Source: Sepiola atlantica (lineage: Eukaryota; Mollusca; Cephalopoda; Sepiida; Sepiolidae). From it: a stretch of DNA of 64,000 nucleotides. Below are positions 19,071 through 29,110 of the stretch, piece after piece. Position 1 is the stretch's first letter; every line of letters begins with the position of its first letter. The position numbers and the translations under genes were made by a program. The notes beneath the pieces are model-generated. The model was given only the letters and a program-made list of their open reading frames with translations. It had not been told where the DNA came from and made no database searches. The stretch covers positions 34,200,443 through 34,264,442 of the forward strand of contig OY744522.1 in NCBI GenBank assembly GCA_963556195.1, given 5' to 3'.

Positions 19071-19855
19071 GTCAGTGCTGTTTTATGGATATCTTCTTCC
19101 GCCACCGGTATTTGGTGATATGCTTTCACTAAATCCAGTTTGGAAAATATCGTGGCGTTTTGCAGTCCGATTGCGAAATCGTGAATGTGTGGGATAGGGT
19201 ATCTATCCGGTACAGTTTGTGCATTTAATCTCCTGAAATCGCCGCAAGGACGCCATGTTGTCGCGTCTGATTTCTGTACCATATGTAGAGGAGATGACCA
19301 GGCACTTTTGGAAGGTTGAATAATTCCTTGTTGTAACATGCGTTGGAATTCGTCCTTTGCGATCTTGTACTTATCCGGCTTCAAACGTCTGGGGGTGGCG
19401 TAGACGGGTTGTCCACTCGTTTTAATATAATGCCTTGCATTATGTTTTATATCATCCGCGACTGTGAATGGCTGAGTAAGTTGTGGGTATTTTTGAAACA
19501 GCCGACGAATGTACGTCTCTCTAGGAAAGGCAGAACTAATCCCAATAGACTCGTATCTTGTGGTGATACCTTTTATTACGATTTTTGTTTGGTTATCAGT
19601 CAGTGTGCGATTAGTCATGTCTACTGATAGATTATATCGTGCTAGGAAATCTGCTCCTAATATTGGTGTCGTCACGTTGGCTATGGTAAATATCCACGAA
19701 AATGTGCGACGCAAGCCGAGATTGACGCTTAAGTACTTTTCACCGTATGTCGGTATTTGTGTGCCATTAGCTGCCTGGGGGTGGTAAGGCTGTGGAGTAG
19801 CTTTCTGTTTACTTAGCGCTGGTATCACGCTTATTTCGGCCCCATGTATCTATTA
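19071..19855 (-). pseudogene. CsRn1-like protease C-part and reverse transcriptase N-part
   Basis: Minus-strand frame, from the protease flap region ([18 protein letters not shown]) into the reverse transcriptase N-terminal motifs ([85 protein letters not shown]). It stops where the nested element is inserted; the protein then resumes at 14079. The protease active site itself lies in another frame just upstream. Confidence 0.85.
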
Positions 19856-19994
19856 AGAAGTTATATCCGTGATTACTGTCACGAATGAAAAATAGACGAC
19901 CTTTAGTGGAAAATCCAGCAACAGTTGTCGTCTCTACTGGCTGGAATGATCGTTTCCCTGATTCTTGTTTTAAAAAGTGCAAGGATAAGTGCAA
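19809..19994 (-). pseudogene. CsRn1-like protease N-part with frameshift at the active site
   Basis: Minus-strand frame reading ...[18 protein letters not shown], where the aspartic protease catalytic DTG/DTGA would fall. One extra base near 19848 shifts the frame directly after LIDT, so the catalytic motif is broken. This would have disabled the element independently of the nested insertion. Confidence 0.75.
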
Positions 19995-20752
19995 CGCCTC
20001 GCTTCTGTGCCGAATTTTTTGTGGTAAAAACAGATTTCGTTCGCTCGTTCTCGTGTGTTGCTTCGACCTCTGCTAAAACTTCGTTTTCGGTAGTTCGGTC
20101 GATTATTAAATGAGTAACGACGGTTTATTTGCATTAATTCCTGCAATTTACGAGTGAGGTTTTCGACCGTAGTTTTTAGTTCGGCCACTTCGTCGTCTCT
20201 CGTCTGTTTTGGCTGTGCTTGTGCTGAGTTTACTTTGCGGCTCCTCAGATTTTCATGAATTCGGTCCGCCATGTCGGCTAGTTTTACCGTGCTTGTCTCT
20301 TCCGTTGTGGGTGCCAGAATTTGTACTGTTGTGTCTGGGAGTTTATCCAGCCACAAACTTCTCATTATATTTTCGGACATTTTGTTGTCTCCTAGCAATG
20401 CTCGCATGCATCGTAAAAGTTGCGACGGTGTGCGATCTCCCAATTCTACTTGGGTGAAGAGATTGCGTAACATTGTCTCGTTTGATAAGCCAGTCCGTCT
20501 CAAAATAGCCTCCTTAAGTTCGTCGTATGGATTATTTTCTGGTACGTTCTCCAATAAACCAGTCACTTCCTCGACGACGTCTGCCGGGAGTTTTTCAACC
20601 AAATAACAATACTTGGTTCGCTGAGACGTAATCCGTTTTGCGTCGAAAAGGGCCTGGATCTGGATAAACCACGTCTTTATATTGGTGGGATTAAAAGCTG
20701 GAATATTTAGTGTTAATGTAGCTAGTGGTGTTTCAACGCGGGGAGCTTCCAT
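19970..20752 (-). CDS. gag: Gag of the CsRn1-like element
   Basis: A 260-residue frame. Residues ~1-150 look like the Gag capsid domain of CsRn1/invertebrate gypsy elements (NIKTWFIQIQALFDAKRI, KYCYLVEKLPADVVEEV, LGDRTPSQLLRCMRALLG, LWLDKLP). A short predicted coiled segment follows (~185-210), then a basic RS-rich linker and a CHCC finger (ICFYHKKFGTEARRCTYPC, residues ~240-258), the lineage-specific variant of the nucleic-acid-binding knuckle. The frame is intact and ends within the overlapping protease frame, suggesting Gag-Pol was made by frameshifting. It could still be translated if transcribed. Confidence 0.85.
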   Translation of the reverse strand: MEAPRVETPLATLTLNIPAFNPTNIKTWFIQIQALFDAKRITSQRTKYCYLVEKLPADVVEEVTGLLENVPENNPYDELKEAILRRTGLSNETMLRNLFTQVELGDRTPSQLLRCMRALLGDNKMSENIMRSLWLDKLPDTTVQILAPTTEETSTVKLADMADRIHENLRSRKVNSAQAQPKQTRDDEVAELKTTVENLTRKLQELMQINRRYSFNNRPNYRKRSFSRGRSNTRERANEICFYHKKFGTEARRCTYPCTF

Positions 20753-21018
20753 TTTTCTGTTTTTCGTTTGAAAGTGATTTTAAAGCCTTTAAACTGTCGG
20801 TTGATTTTTTAAATTTCGACTTAATAGCGGCTACCGGCGTAACTCGCTAATTTGTTGCCATATTGTACTGAGATCCACGCTTCGTCTGACGGCTTGTATC
20901 ATCCCTTTAAATTCGCATCGTCTTTTTTCTTCCTTTGAGTGTTACCGCACGCATGATATCGCCAGTATGTTACGAAACCGCGTGTAGCTTATCAGGAGAT
21001 TCCGTTGTGCATGCAATT
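20753..21018 (-). other. Leader of the CsRn1-like element
   Basis: Non-coding sequence between primer site and gag. A stretch 'agcctttaaactgtcggt' (20784-20801) recurs at 41356-41373, hinting at a related relic there. Confidence 0.55.
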
Positions 21019-21035
21019 CTAAGTCGTGGTCACCA
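21019..21035 (-). promoter_or_regulatory. Primer-binding site (tRNA-Trp-like)
   Basis: Minus strand TGGTGACCACGACTTAG, directly next to the 5' LTR. It shares TGGTGACC and CGAC with the complement of animal tRNA-Trp 3' ends, the primer known for CsRn1 elements, with mismatches. Confidence 0.65.
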
Positions 21036-21663
21036 ACTTGTGGGGGTCGTCATACCTTTTTTTGGTGATAACTTCCTTCACAAATAAAAATAATAATAAG
21101 AAGATTTACATGCAAAATCAACGGAAGTTTATTTACTGAAATAGAATATATTTCTTTTTGTAATGAGTTCATGAGTCCTTTCTTTAGTTTTAGGGTAAAT
21201 AAAAAGAAGAATGTCTTTTCTTTTGTTGAAATGTTCATTTGTTATAAAATATTAAAAGAGGCAATAGGTAATGTTCGCCTGTGAAATTGTATGAAACGCG
21301 CGAAAGGGTGAAATGGAAGAGTGATAGTAAGATGCGTGTAACCTCCGGATGAAAAGTCAGTTGAAAGAGAAAGTTTGATGTTTGTGTGTGCTTAAATACT
21401 ATTTGGATAGGCTCCAGCGAGCTTAAGGAGAAAAGTTTAGAAAAATATGTCTTTGGAGAAATCTCATTGGACAGAAATATCACGTGGTGTGCTCCCAACT
21501 ACGTCCGCTCGTTTTGAGTTGATTTAATATATAAGGCCAGATCGGAATTTGCGTGGGCGTTATTTTTTATTTGTCACGCGCCAATACAATTATATTCACT
21601 CTGCGCGCCTAAATTGTATTTATCCCAAACAACAATTTTTATTCGAATCTTAACCGTGTCAAC
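21036..21663 (-). repeat. 5' LTR of the CsRn1-like element
   Basis: Pairs with 11184-11827; common termini on the minus strand are GTTGACACGG and CCCCCACAAGT. Confidence 0.85.
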
Positions 21664-22250
21664 TGGCACACACTCGTTAAATGTATTCACGTGTTTCTGG
21701 AGAGAAATTAAAATTTTAATAAGTCGTAGATTATCTTCCCTTGTCACATATATTTCTCCTAGAAATCGCAAAGTAATGTAGAAAACGAATTTTGTCATAT
21801 TTCAAAATCAAAATTAAAAAGGTAATATTTGTCGTATGAAAAATGCCGGAGAAAGTTGTTTTTTTTTGTTTTTTTGAATAAATCGAATTATCAAGAGATC
21901 ATTTTCAGGTCAGATTGATCATTGCAAACAATTTTATTTAAGACTAAAACTTGAGTTACCAAAAGGACACGAGAGTGCAATTGCCGTACGTGATAATGTC
22001 TGAAGGATAATTTTCAATCATGAATTAAAAAGCCCATAATCAAACTGCGTTTACAATTTAAAAATTTAAGGAGTGCACCAGTCATATCTGATAAATATAC
22101 TTACTTTTCAACAAATAGTAATTTTAGTATTTTTATCTTTGATTTGTTTATTATATCGTCGCTGTAATATTTTTTAGTTTTTTTTATTGTATATATATAT
22201 GCAATATTTTATCATTATTATGTTAGATTATCATTTATATAGCGTTTGCA
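21664..22250. other. AT-rich sequence, no gene seen
   Basis: Begins with what looks like the continuation of the tandem repeat split by the CsRn1-like element. The rest shows no recognised family. A short TA run lies near 22191. Confidence 0.45.
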
Positions 22251-22289
22251 ATTACCGATCGCCGAGCAAAAAAAAAAAAATTCGCGAAA

Positions 22290-23100
22290 CCTGGGTACTG
22301 TACGATGAGAGTATGGTTATATAGTTGTTGTGACCAAGTTTAGGAATCGGAATGAAAACACAAACACGCGGTTTAGGTAAAACAAGTATATTAGAGCAAA
22401 TAGAATACAACATAGAAACAAGAGTGGTGGTACGTTTGTCTTGACTGTCAGTGTAGACTGGGGTTAACTTCAGGTATTTAATCTCTTCCCACCCAGGAAT
22501 ATGTGACACAAGGTCAGAAGGTGGGGGAAGAGTCAAGCCAGCGCCCTTAAAAAATGAAGCACTCTGGTCTATAAAAAATTGCCTGGGCAGCCCTGTCAGC
22601 ATTACACAGTCAGAGTGCCTAAGGCAGTAAGCAATAAACTTACTCCATCACAAAGAGGGAAGGCAAGGCCTGGGAGGGTGCACCTCCTAGGACTACACCT
22701 AGGACAGAATACCTCAGCCCGGCAGATAAAAGGCCATCGAGGTGGCCTAGTTCCTACCGGACTAATTGTCGAGAACGGATCCTCGACTTGTATTACGTTA
22801 CCCCACTTTTAGGGGCGCTGGCTTCATTCTTTCCCCACCTTCCGACCTTGTGTCACATATTCCTGCGGTGGGAAGGGATTAAATACCTGACGATAAACCC
22901 AGCCCGTTCATCTTTCGTTACTTTCGGTTGATGGAGGACTTTGGGATGGGGTAATATAATACAAGTCGAGGATCCGTTCTCGACAATCACTTTTAAGTGA
23001 GAAGTGATAAAATAAATCCTATGAGGCCTACATAGGTGTACTGAAACCACCGAAATAAAATCTAGGAGTCCCCCAGAGCACAATACAGGGGTTTCGAGAC
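22290..23100. repeat. SINE-like repeat with inverted segments
   Basis: Two inverted pairs occur. 22480-22530 ('ggtatttaatctcttcccac', 'tgacacaaggtc') matches 22829-22893, and 22758-22799 ('cgagaacggatcctcgactt') matches 22945-22990. The block 22570-22700 is a reverse-complement relative of 34540-34660 (shared 'gcagtaagcaataaacttac'). So two or more copies of a dispersed repeat have landed here in opposite orientations. Translated frames are shadows. Confidence 0.65.
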
Positions 23101-23177
23101 AAATCTGAGATGTTTTGGAAAGGAAAGAAAAAACGTAATTTCTTGGCCAATTATTGATTTATTTTCAAAAATAAAAG

Positions 23178-24214
23178 TGCATTAATTAGAGGACCTTTTG
23201 CCGAATACAGTTCATTCGTAAAAGTCGCCTTGAGCCTTCACCAAGGCGGGATCTGAACCTGGAGTACGCAGCCTTCACAAAAGACACTTAAACACCAGTT
23301 TGATCCTAGAAATCAGCTCATCCTTCGTGTTGCAGACCGTACTGTTGGTATCTTTCTCAAATGCATCTCACACATAATAGTCAATGGGGGGGGGCGATGT
23401 TGGGATTGGTGAAGTCGTTGAAGTTCTTAGATAGCCACCTCTGGCTTTTTCCGGAGGTGTGACATGGAGCTGACTCCTGCTGCCACACATATGGTCTTCC
23501 CATAGCCACTCGCCTTACCCAGCACTGTGCAGCAACTCAATAAATTTATCTGAATTGAGTCCCTTTTCGAATATGTGGGGCGATAATACATGGCCTTCAA
23601 TGGAAACACAACCAAATACCATCACAGTTGTAGGGAACTTCATAACGCACGGGACTTTGTGTGGACTGTAAGGTAGTCACCTGTTGTTATGTGTGCTGTG
23701 CAACTGATCCTGAGAAAAAACAGAGCATCCACGGCTCGACTGGGTGTTTGAATTTCGTAAGGCCGTTCTCTTGAGCCTTGGTGGTGAGTTGTTGGCCCTT
23801 GCGATTCTTGTATGGGGAGTAGATTCCCATCTATTCTGCCAAGGTCCGCATTGCCGGTATCTTGCCGCATGGCTTTCTTTTTTTTTTTTAGATTCTTGGC
23901 GAATTTCGTTGTGCAGACGAATTCAGGACGCCTACTATGACCTTTCCTGCTCGCCACTGCTTCCACATCTCACGTCACAATTTTCCAGCTCACACCTCAT
24001 AGCATTTAAGGCATTCAAGGAGCATCAAGCAGATAAGATATCCAATGTTTTCATCTGACACAAATCATTATTATACAGGTCATTTTTCAGTCATCGATAA
24101 TCTCTCAAACCCGCAGTAACGGCTATCCGTTGCACTTTACCACTATTAAATACGTCAAATGGTTCTGAGATGAAAGAATATTTAAAAAATCTCATATGTC
24201 TGGAACACCCTGTA
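23178..24214 (-). pseudogene. mariner/Tc1-type transposase remnant
   Basis: Minus-strand fragments, in changing frames, match the mariner DDE transposase in order: FFSQDQ near 23710, VMKFPTTVMVFGCVSIEGHV at about 23585-23645, RPYVWQQESAPCH at about 23465-23500, and an APP...DYYV segment near 23390. The second catalytic Asp, normally in QQDSAP, is Glu here. The element ends on the right in TACAGGGTGTTCCAGACATA (complement of 24195-24214), which looks like a mariner terminal repeat. The left terminus was not found. Stops and frameshifts make it inactive. Confidence 0.75.
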
Positions 24215-24225
24215 TATATATTTTC

Positions 24226-24345
24226 ATAGCTTACTATATATATATATATATATATAGTAAGTTATGAAAATATATTTATGCAATTAAGCTACACAGAGGC
24301 TCTCGCGTTTCATCCACGGGGGGGATCTTCAGGCTAAAATGCATG
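24226..24345 (-). mobile_element. Penelope-like element terminal fragment with hammerhead-like core
   Basis: Contains 'tatgaaaatatatttatgca' and 'aattaagctacacagaggct', repeated at 24730-24770. On the minus strand CUGAAGA (complement of about 24325-24331) is followed by a C-rich loop, GAAA, and a short hairpin CGC-GAGA-GC with a CUC triplet. Stems I and II are poor, so this looks like a decayed hammerhead, as found in Penelope-like terminal repeats. Confidence 0.4.
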
Positions 24346-24544
24346 GAGTTTGTTTTGCCAGGTCTTTTTATATACACGGCTAGCTAGTTAACCAATCAGA
24401 TTCTTTGTTGTTCTCTTAGTCAATCGTTGGGCTTCCCACGAACAAAGGTGTGGTTAGTTTTACTTCCTATATCCTGTTCTATTGTTCTGTTTTCTATAGA
24501 GTGGCCTATATTCTGTTCCTTATTGTGTCAATATAATGGGTGAA

Positions 24545-24547
<3 letters not shown>

Positions 24548-24614
<67 letters not shown>
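24548..24614. repeat. (TA)n microsatellite
   Basis: About 66 bp of uninterrupted TA. Confidence 0.95.
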
Positions 24615-24617
<3 letters not shown>

Positions 24618-24720
24618 CTATTTCATGTATCCACATAAAATTTTATAAGGAGATATAATTTTTTATGTATCAGTTTTCAGTATTTACTTCAACAGTGCTC
24701 GATACGTAAGTAGAGTTAGG

Positions 24721-24990
24721 TAGTAAGCTATGAAAATATAGTTATGCCAATTAAGCTACACAGAGGCTCACCAATAATTGAATAGAAAAAAATACGACAG
24801 GCCAGAACATGTAGAAATTTAGACGACCCGTGTAGATTATGTCTGAATGAAAGATTTGAAATCCTAAACTTTAAAGACCCCAAAAATCTATTAAACTGTA
24901 GAAGTGAGATAGCAAACAGGCTAACAATACATAAATTAATAAACAAACAAATCGAAATTTGTTGCATGCAAAATGTCCAGGACCGGCGGG
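24721..24990 (+). pseudogene. Possible Penelope-like retroelement C-terminal fragment
   Basis: After a copy of the repeat seen at 24253-24304, the plus strand encodes DDPCRLCLNERFEILNFKDPKNLLNCRSEI (about 24820-24915). This CxxC...N-rich pattern resembles the segment near the end of GIY-YIG-type Penelope-like proteins, but I recognise it only loosely. There are stops upstream and no reverse transcriptase. It could instead belong to another retroelement. Confidence 0.35.
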
Positions 24991-24999
24991 ACAGTTATA

Positions 25000-25165
25000 A
25001 AAGTGTGTGTGTGTGGGTGGGGGGGGGGGGGCTCTCCTCAAAAGTGAGGGGGCTGTAAAACACATTCATATATAACTTCATTATTGATGGCTGTAAAGTG
25101 GGGGGCCAAGTCAAAAAGTGGGGGGGGGGGCTTGAGCCCCCCCCCCTGCCCCCCCACCCATGCCG
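25000..25165. repeat. G/C homopolymer-rich low-complexity tract
   Basis: Runs of 10-13 G and then C around (GT)n. Frames here (glycine/proline-rich) are artefacts; the assembly may be unreliable. Confidence 0.85.
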
Positions 25166-25169
25166 CCGT

Positions 25170-26029
25170 CCATGATGTCGGCTTAATATTGTTATTCTAA
25201 AAAAAGGGGATTTCAATATAATCCTAACCTAAACCCTGCCATGAATTATTTCGGTGATTTTTTTCTTTCTCAATAAAATGTAAAAAGATGTTTACATTTT
25301 TATGACCAACGTCTGCTGTTTTTTTTTATAGCTGAACAAAATAAAAGTAACCAGATTCTCTTTCGAAGTATCCTGATCACGGCACAAAATGTAACCGCAT
25401 ATCTTGCCACCTCACCTAATGTAATAAACTAATTTTGCCAACAAACCTTTGAAACCAATTATGACTTCTATAAAAACAAAAATGCTTCAGCAACCTTTTC
25501 AGATGAGACTTTTGGAAGGAGATCGCGGGCCGGAGTGAAAAATGAAATCTCAGAATTACTATATTTTGTTTACATGAATAAATTGTACAAACATTGCATT
25601 GAACACTACAAATCTGATATTTTTTTCTCAAGAGACTTCTATCTGTGATGTTATAAAAGCGCCGACGAAGAGCCATTTTGGAATCATAAAAAATAATGAC
25701 GAGGGAAGCAGCAAGTTGATCCAGCATTCGTTTTGACACACCTCACATAGGTTCTCTGTTTCATGCCCTTTCCTCGTCTCTCGTTTCCTCTTTGCATTTC
25801 TCTTTCTCTATTTCTATCTCATGCCAAGGATTTGAAATTAATAGTTAAAGAAAAATGAAATATACATGCATCATCGTTCGCTGATCTTTATACATTTTTA
25901 ACCCACTGTAAATCTTAATTGAAACCTACTTTTATGTCTATGTCACAAAATGATATGAGTTTTACTGGGAGGTCCGCGGACCGGATTGCAATAATAAAGC
26001 ATAACAGGGTGGTGGGCCGGACGCTACGC
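25170..26029. other. No gene recognised
   Basis: A 107-residue minus-strand frame (25416-25739) matches nothing I know. It probably belongs to the interior of the hAT-like sequence ending at 26085. Confidence 0.4.
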
Positions 26030-26085
26030 CTTTGCGGGCCGGATGTGGTCCGCGGGCCGGAGGTTGCTCGCCCCTGCTTTAGATG
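26030..26085. mobile_element. hAT-like transposon terminus
   Basis: The minus strand begins CAGGGGCGAGCAACCTCCGG, then CCCGCGGACC and CCGGCCCGC. This CAGGGG... start with GGCCCGC repeats is typical of hAT termini in animals. Related CCGCGGACC/GGCCGG motifs at 25970-26035 suggest subterminal repeats. The other end was not located. Confidence 0.5.
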
Positions 26086-26766
26086 TTTAACATCAGTGCA
26101 AGCTGTTTTCTATTCTTCGTCTGGTCGACGATATTTATTGAAATGTCTTTACAATATTTACGTAAAAATCATCTTTCTTGTTAGTAAATGAGAATGAGGA
26201 AGAGTTGAGTCATTGCGTAGCGTATTGCGTTTTTAATTGGTGAAAATTCAAATTGTTTACATGTTGTCCAGAGATATCTTATTGCATATTTGGTTATTTT
26301 TAGATTGGGGGAAGGCGGGATCGTATTCTTTGAAATTCGCAAATGAGTTAGTATAAAATGTCGTTTGATGTTTCTCTCTATGGCGTGTCATTCAGGTTCA
26401 CAAAAGACAGAAGCATTTCAACATCTTGAATCGAAAAAATATTTCGTGTCTGTCATATTTAAATATTTGTTAACTGCATTTTTATTTTATGCACGAATAA
26501 TTTTCGTATGGGAAAAACTGCACGAATAAGGACGTTGTTTCTCGTTACTAAAATGATTTGACAAGACTATTAAACGAAACACTTCCTGTGAAATCTAAGA
26601 CGTCTCAGCCGGTCACTTCAAGGGTTGAGTTACACAAAGAACCAGAAACGAACCAGGGAATCTTAGATCTTTAGAAACGGATAGGAACAAGAAACAGGAA
26701 CGATTAAAATAAGAGACGAAGATAGAAATATCACCAGTAGCACGGAACAAGAGAATACGAAAGACT
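26086..26766. other. No gene recognised
   Basis: Sequence between the hAT-like end and the solo LTR with no supported feature. Confidence 0.4.
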
Positions 26767-26964
26767 ATCGCTGTTGTATCAGTATGTCATCGCTCGATGG
26801 TTTACCTTTTGAACTTCCGGTAATTATCTGCCCTTAGACTGTCCATACTTCCTGCCTCTACTTATAATGGCGTCCTATGTAAATAAAGTTCGTGTTCATT
26901 TACTCTCCGTCTCTGTTTGTTTTTAATCCAAGCCATCCTCGACCGGCGACAACACAACAATCGC
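26767..26964. mobile_element. Solo LTR (188 bp) of a Mag-like gypsy family
   Basis: LTR 26772-26959 starts TGTTGTATCAG and ends CGACAACACAACA, the same ends and exactly the same length as the LTRs of the element at 14085-19065. It also has the 'gtaaataaa' signal in the same relative place, but the interior is diverged. It is flanked by perfect 5-bp duplications ATCGC (26767-26771 and 26960-26964). A single LTR with target duplication indicates loss of the internal part by LTR-LTR recombination. Confidence 0.8.
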
Positions 26965-27289
26965 CAGTAAGAGGAACTTTTACGAGGGTCGAGAATATGG
27001 ATATCGCCTGTGGCATAGAACGGCAGAATACGAGAGACATTAACACGACCATACGTCATAAAACACTGTGTCTTTCGCAAATTTCGCTCGGTATTTATTA
27101 TACCGACCACACGCAACTACCATCAGTAACTGGCTAGCGAAACAACCCATTTGCATAGTCAGCTTTGCAATTCGTTTAGTTGCTGATGAAGATTACTTGA
27201 CTATTTGTCTACATCCAAGCATTCCAGAATTAGTACGGAGGCGGTGAGCAATTCATTTTGTCTATCAGCTTCACTACACTCGCTCCTGA

Positions 27290-28032
27290 TCTCATGATCA
27301 CATATGTGGCAACATAGAACCGGCCTCTTATACCACTGACTTCTTCGCGGTAAAACAACTTCACTTTCCACCTAGGGGGTGTCATCCGTTACATCCGGTG
27401 CATCAGGTCCAGAGCTACTGGCCTTCATGTGTTTATCTTTGTAAGAAAGCAATGCAAAAAAAACAAAGGAAAAAAATCCGTGACAATCGTCTAACAATCA
27501 ACCGTCGTTCCCACCGCTTTCCAGTTCATTCTGATTTCATTCTTAAATCCTTTCTTTTTATAAATTCACCTGGACGCTATGCAAATTTCATGCACGGCAC
27601 AGGCTATTTTTACCGTTTATATCGGGGGGGGGGGATTGGCTCTGTCCATTACATTCCCTCCTGTTCTCATCATCACATTCGCAGCAGCTGCGAGGCGACC
27701 TCTTTCGTCTGTGATTTCTTCAGAGACGTGGCACAGCTAATTGAGTCGCTTCTTGGGGTGGTTCTACCGAGATGTTGATCTTCGCTATTGTCATTTTCAT
27801 CACTGTCGCTGTCATCACTGTCGCTCAACCGATTATGGTCATCATCAACCGAGCTATCTGCCTCGTCATTCATCACCGGCACACACAATTCGTCATCGCT
27901 TGACGCTGCGCTTCCACTGTCTTCGGAATTGCTCACCATCCAAGGATACGGTGCATTTTTAGTCAGGAAACCGGTATCTTCAGACAGCCTGATCTGGTAG
28001 CACCAGATTGATGGACGTAAGTAACACGACAT
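27290..28032 (-). pseudogene. Gypsy-type Pol C-terminal tail fragment
   Basis: At 27673-28032 the minus strand encodes an acidic Ser/Asp-rich stretch (VDDDHNRLSDSDDSDSDEND). Beyond it, in broken frames at about 27300-27350, comes RRSQWYKRPVLCCHICDHEI. The same succession (acidic Ser-rich tail, then RST-RIKRP and CHLCDHTI) follows the integrase at 46.3-46.7 kb, so both belong to one gypsy family. No catalytic domain remains here. Confidence 0.4.
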
Positions 28033-28086
28033 TTATGCTTGGTCTTGCGAGGGTTGGGTGTGGAGAACTACTTTGTTCGCTCAACT

Positions 28087-28185
28087 TGCAGGGTAGAACA
28101 ACGAGATCTGAGATTTTTAAAGCACTTGATTTTTATTTCCTGAAACACAGAATTCAATGAAAAAATGTATAGGGATATGTAGAGC
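28087..28185 (+). pseudogene. Duplicated fragment of hAT transposase
   Basis: A 98-bp copy of 28388-28485 ('acgagatctgagatttttaa', 'ttcctgaaacacagaattca'), encoding the same SEIFKALDFYFLKHRIQ segment. Direct repeats 300 bp apart suggest a local duplication with intervening insertion. Confidence 0.65.
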
Positions 28186-28384
28186 GAAATATTAGATAAA
28201 AAAAAGTCAAGATGAAGAAGAAAAAAAATATATTGTTTTTATTTTTTATTTTGATTTTAATAAAAAAATATCTGCATCTAACACGTGGTTTTTTGAAGGC
28301 ATTTTGCCTCTTTCTTTATATTTAAAATTCTAAAGATGCTTAAAAAATGAACTCTCCCAAATGTATATAACTTTACTAGTTTGA

Positions 28385-29110
28385 CGTCAAGGGTAGAACA
28401 ACGAGATCTGAGATTTTTAAAGCACTTGATTTTTATTTCCTGAAACACAGAATTCAATGGAAAAATGCATAGGGATATGTAGAGACGATGCGGCAATCAT
28501 GACTGACCATCAGTCAGTATTTGTTGCAAAGCTGAAAAATATTGGTCACCCAAACATTCTGTCTACACACTGCATTATACATGATGAGTATTGATTTACT
28601 CCTCTCCAGGAGTTAGGCACAAGGCCGGTTTTTATCTTACTCCCACAAGTAAGATGCGACCCAAGGTCGGGTCGGGAAAGTGGGGTTTAAAAATGTCCCA
28701 GAACTACACGAAGTATTGCCAGATGTTATAAATAAAATTCGACACAAAGCGCTATATTCTTGAATATTTGAAATATCTTGTGAAGAAATGGGTTGCCAGT
28801 ATAATCACCTTCTTCACGCTGAGGTGAAATGACTTTCACGTGAGGGGGAATACATACTGACTTCACTGTTCATCCTGCGTGAAGAAATTAAATTATGTTT
28901 TCGCTAGCTAAATACTCTGAAATTTCAAGAACTCTGAGCTGACAGTGATTGGGTAGACAAGCTTGCATATGTGGAAGATGATTTTCGCTGCTAAATGAAC
29001 TAAACATATCTTGCAAAGACGACTAAAGGACGTGTTTACAGTACGCTATTAAATAGATGTTTTTCAAAGAAAAATATCTCAACCGACAAGGGATATCCAT
29101 TGTTCAACGA
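28385..29110 (+). pseudogene. hAT-superfamily (ZBED5-like) transposase remnant
   Basis: Plus-strand fragments match, in order, the catalytic region of ZBED5/SCAND3-type hAT transposases: SEIFKALDFYFLKHRIQW (28412-28465), DDAAIMTDHQSVFVAKLKN and STHCIIHDE (28486-28590). After a repeat insertion come LPDVINKIRHKALYS (about 28709-28760), CEEMGCQYNHLLHAEVK (about 28780-28830), LREEIKLCF, and WVDKLAYVEDDF (about 28950-28990). Stops and frameshifts are frequent. A short repeat 'agtttgacgtcaagg' occurs near both ends (28377 and 29381). Confidence 0.65.
28587..28696 (-). mobile_element. SINE-like repeat fragment inside the hAT remnant
   Basis: Reverse-complement relative of 34680-34780 (shared 'atcttactcccacaagtaag' and 'gcctaact'-type block). 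It interrupts the transposase frame after STHCIIHDE, so it is a later insertion. Confidence 0.6.

Larger units (their letters stand above)
11184..21663 (-). mobile_element. CsRn1-like Ty3/gypsy retrotransposon, interrupted and frameshifted
   Basis: Minus-strand LTR element: 5' LTR 21036-21663, tRNA-Trp-like primer site 21019-21035, gag 19970-20752, protease and reverse transcriptase split around a nested element, RNase H and integrase 11859-13577, 3' LTR 11184-11827. Without the insertion it is about 5.5 kb. The Gag CHCC finger (C-x2-H...C...C) and the primer site beginning TGGTGACC are hallmarks of the CsRn1 lineage. Flanks TGAC (11180) and TGGC (21664) look like a 4-bp target duplication with one change. 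Two frameshifts plus the nested insertion make it non-autonomous. The LTRs differ at roughly ten points and by one ~15-bp indel, so it is older than its guest. Confidence 0.85.

Noticed and set aside
27705..27740. Hammerhead-like CUGAAGA...GAAA on the minus strand
   Set aside because: The bases between them form no stem II and there is no stem I or III; chance occurrence in a retroelement relic.
27673..28032. Independent acidic host protein
   Set aside because: Its neighbourhood matches the acidic Pol tail plus CHxCDH block seen at 46.3-46.7 kb; more likely a retroelement fragment.
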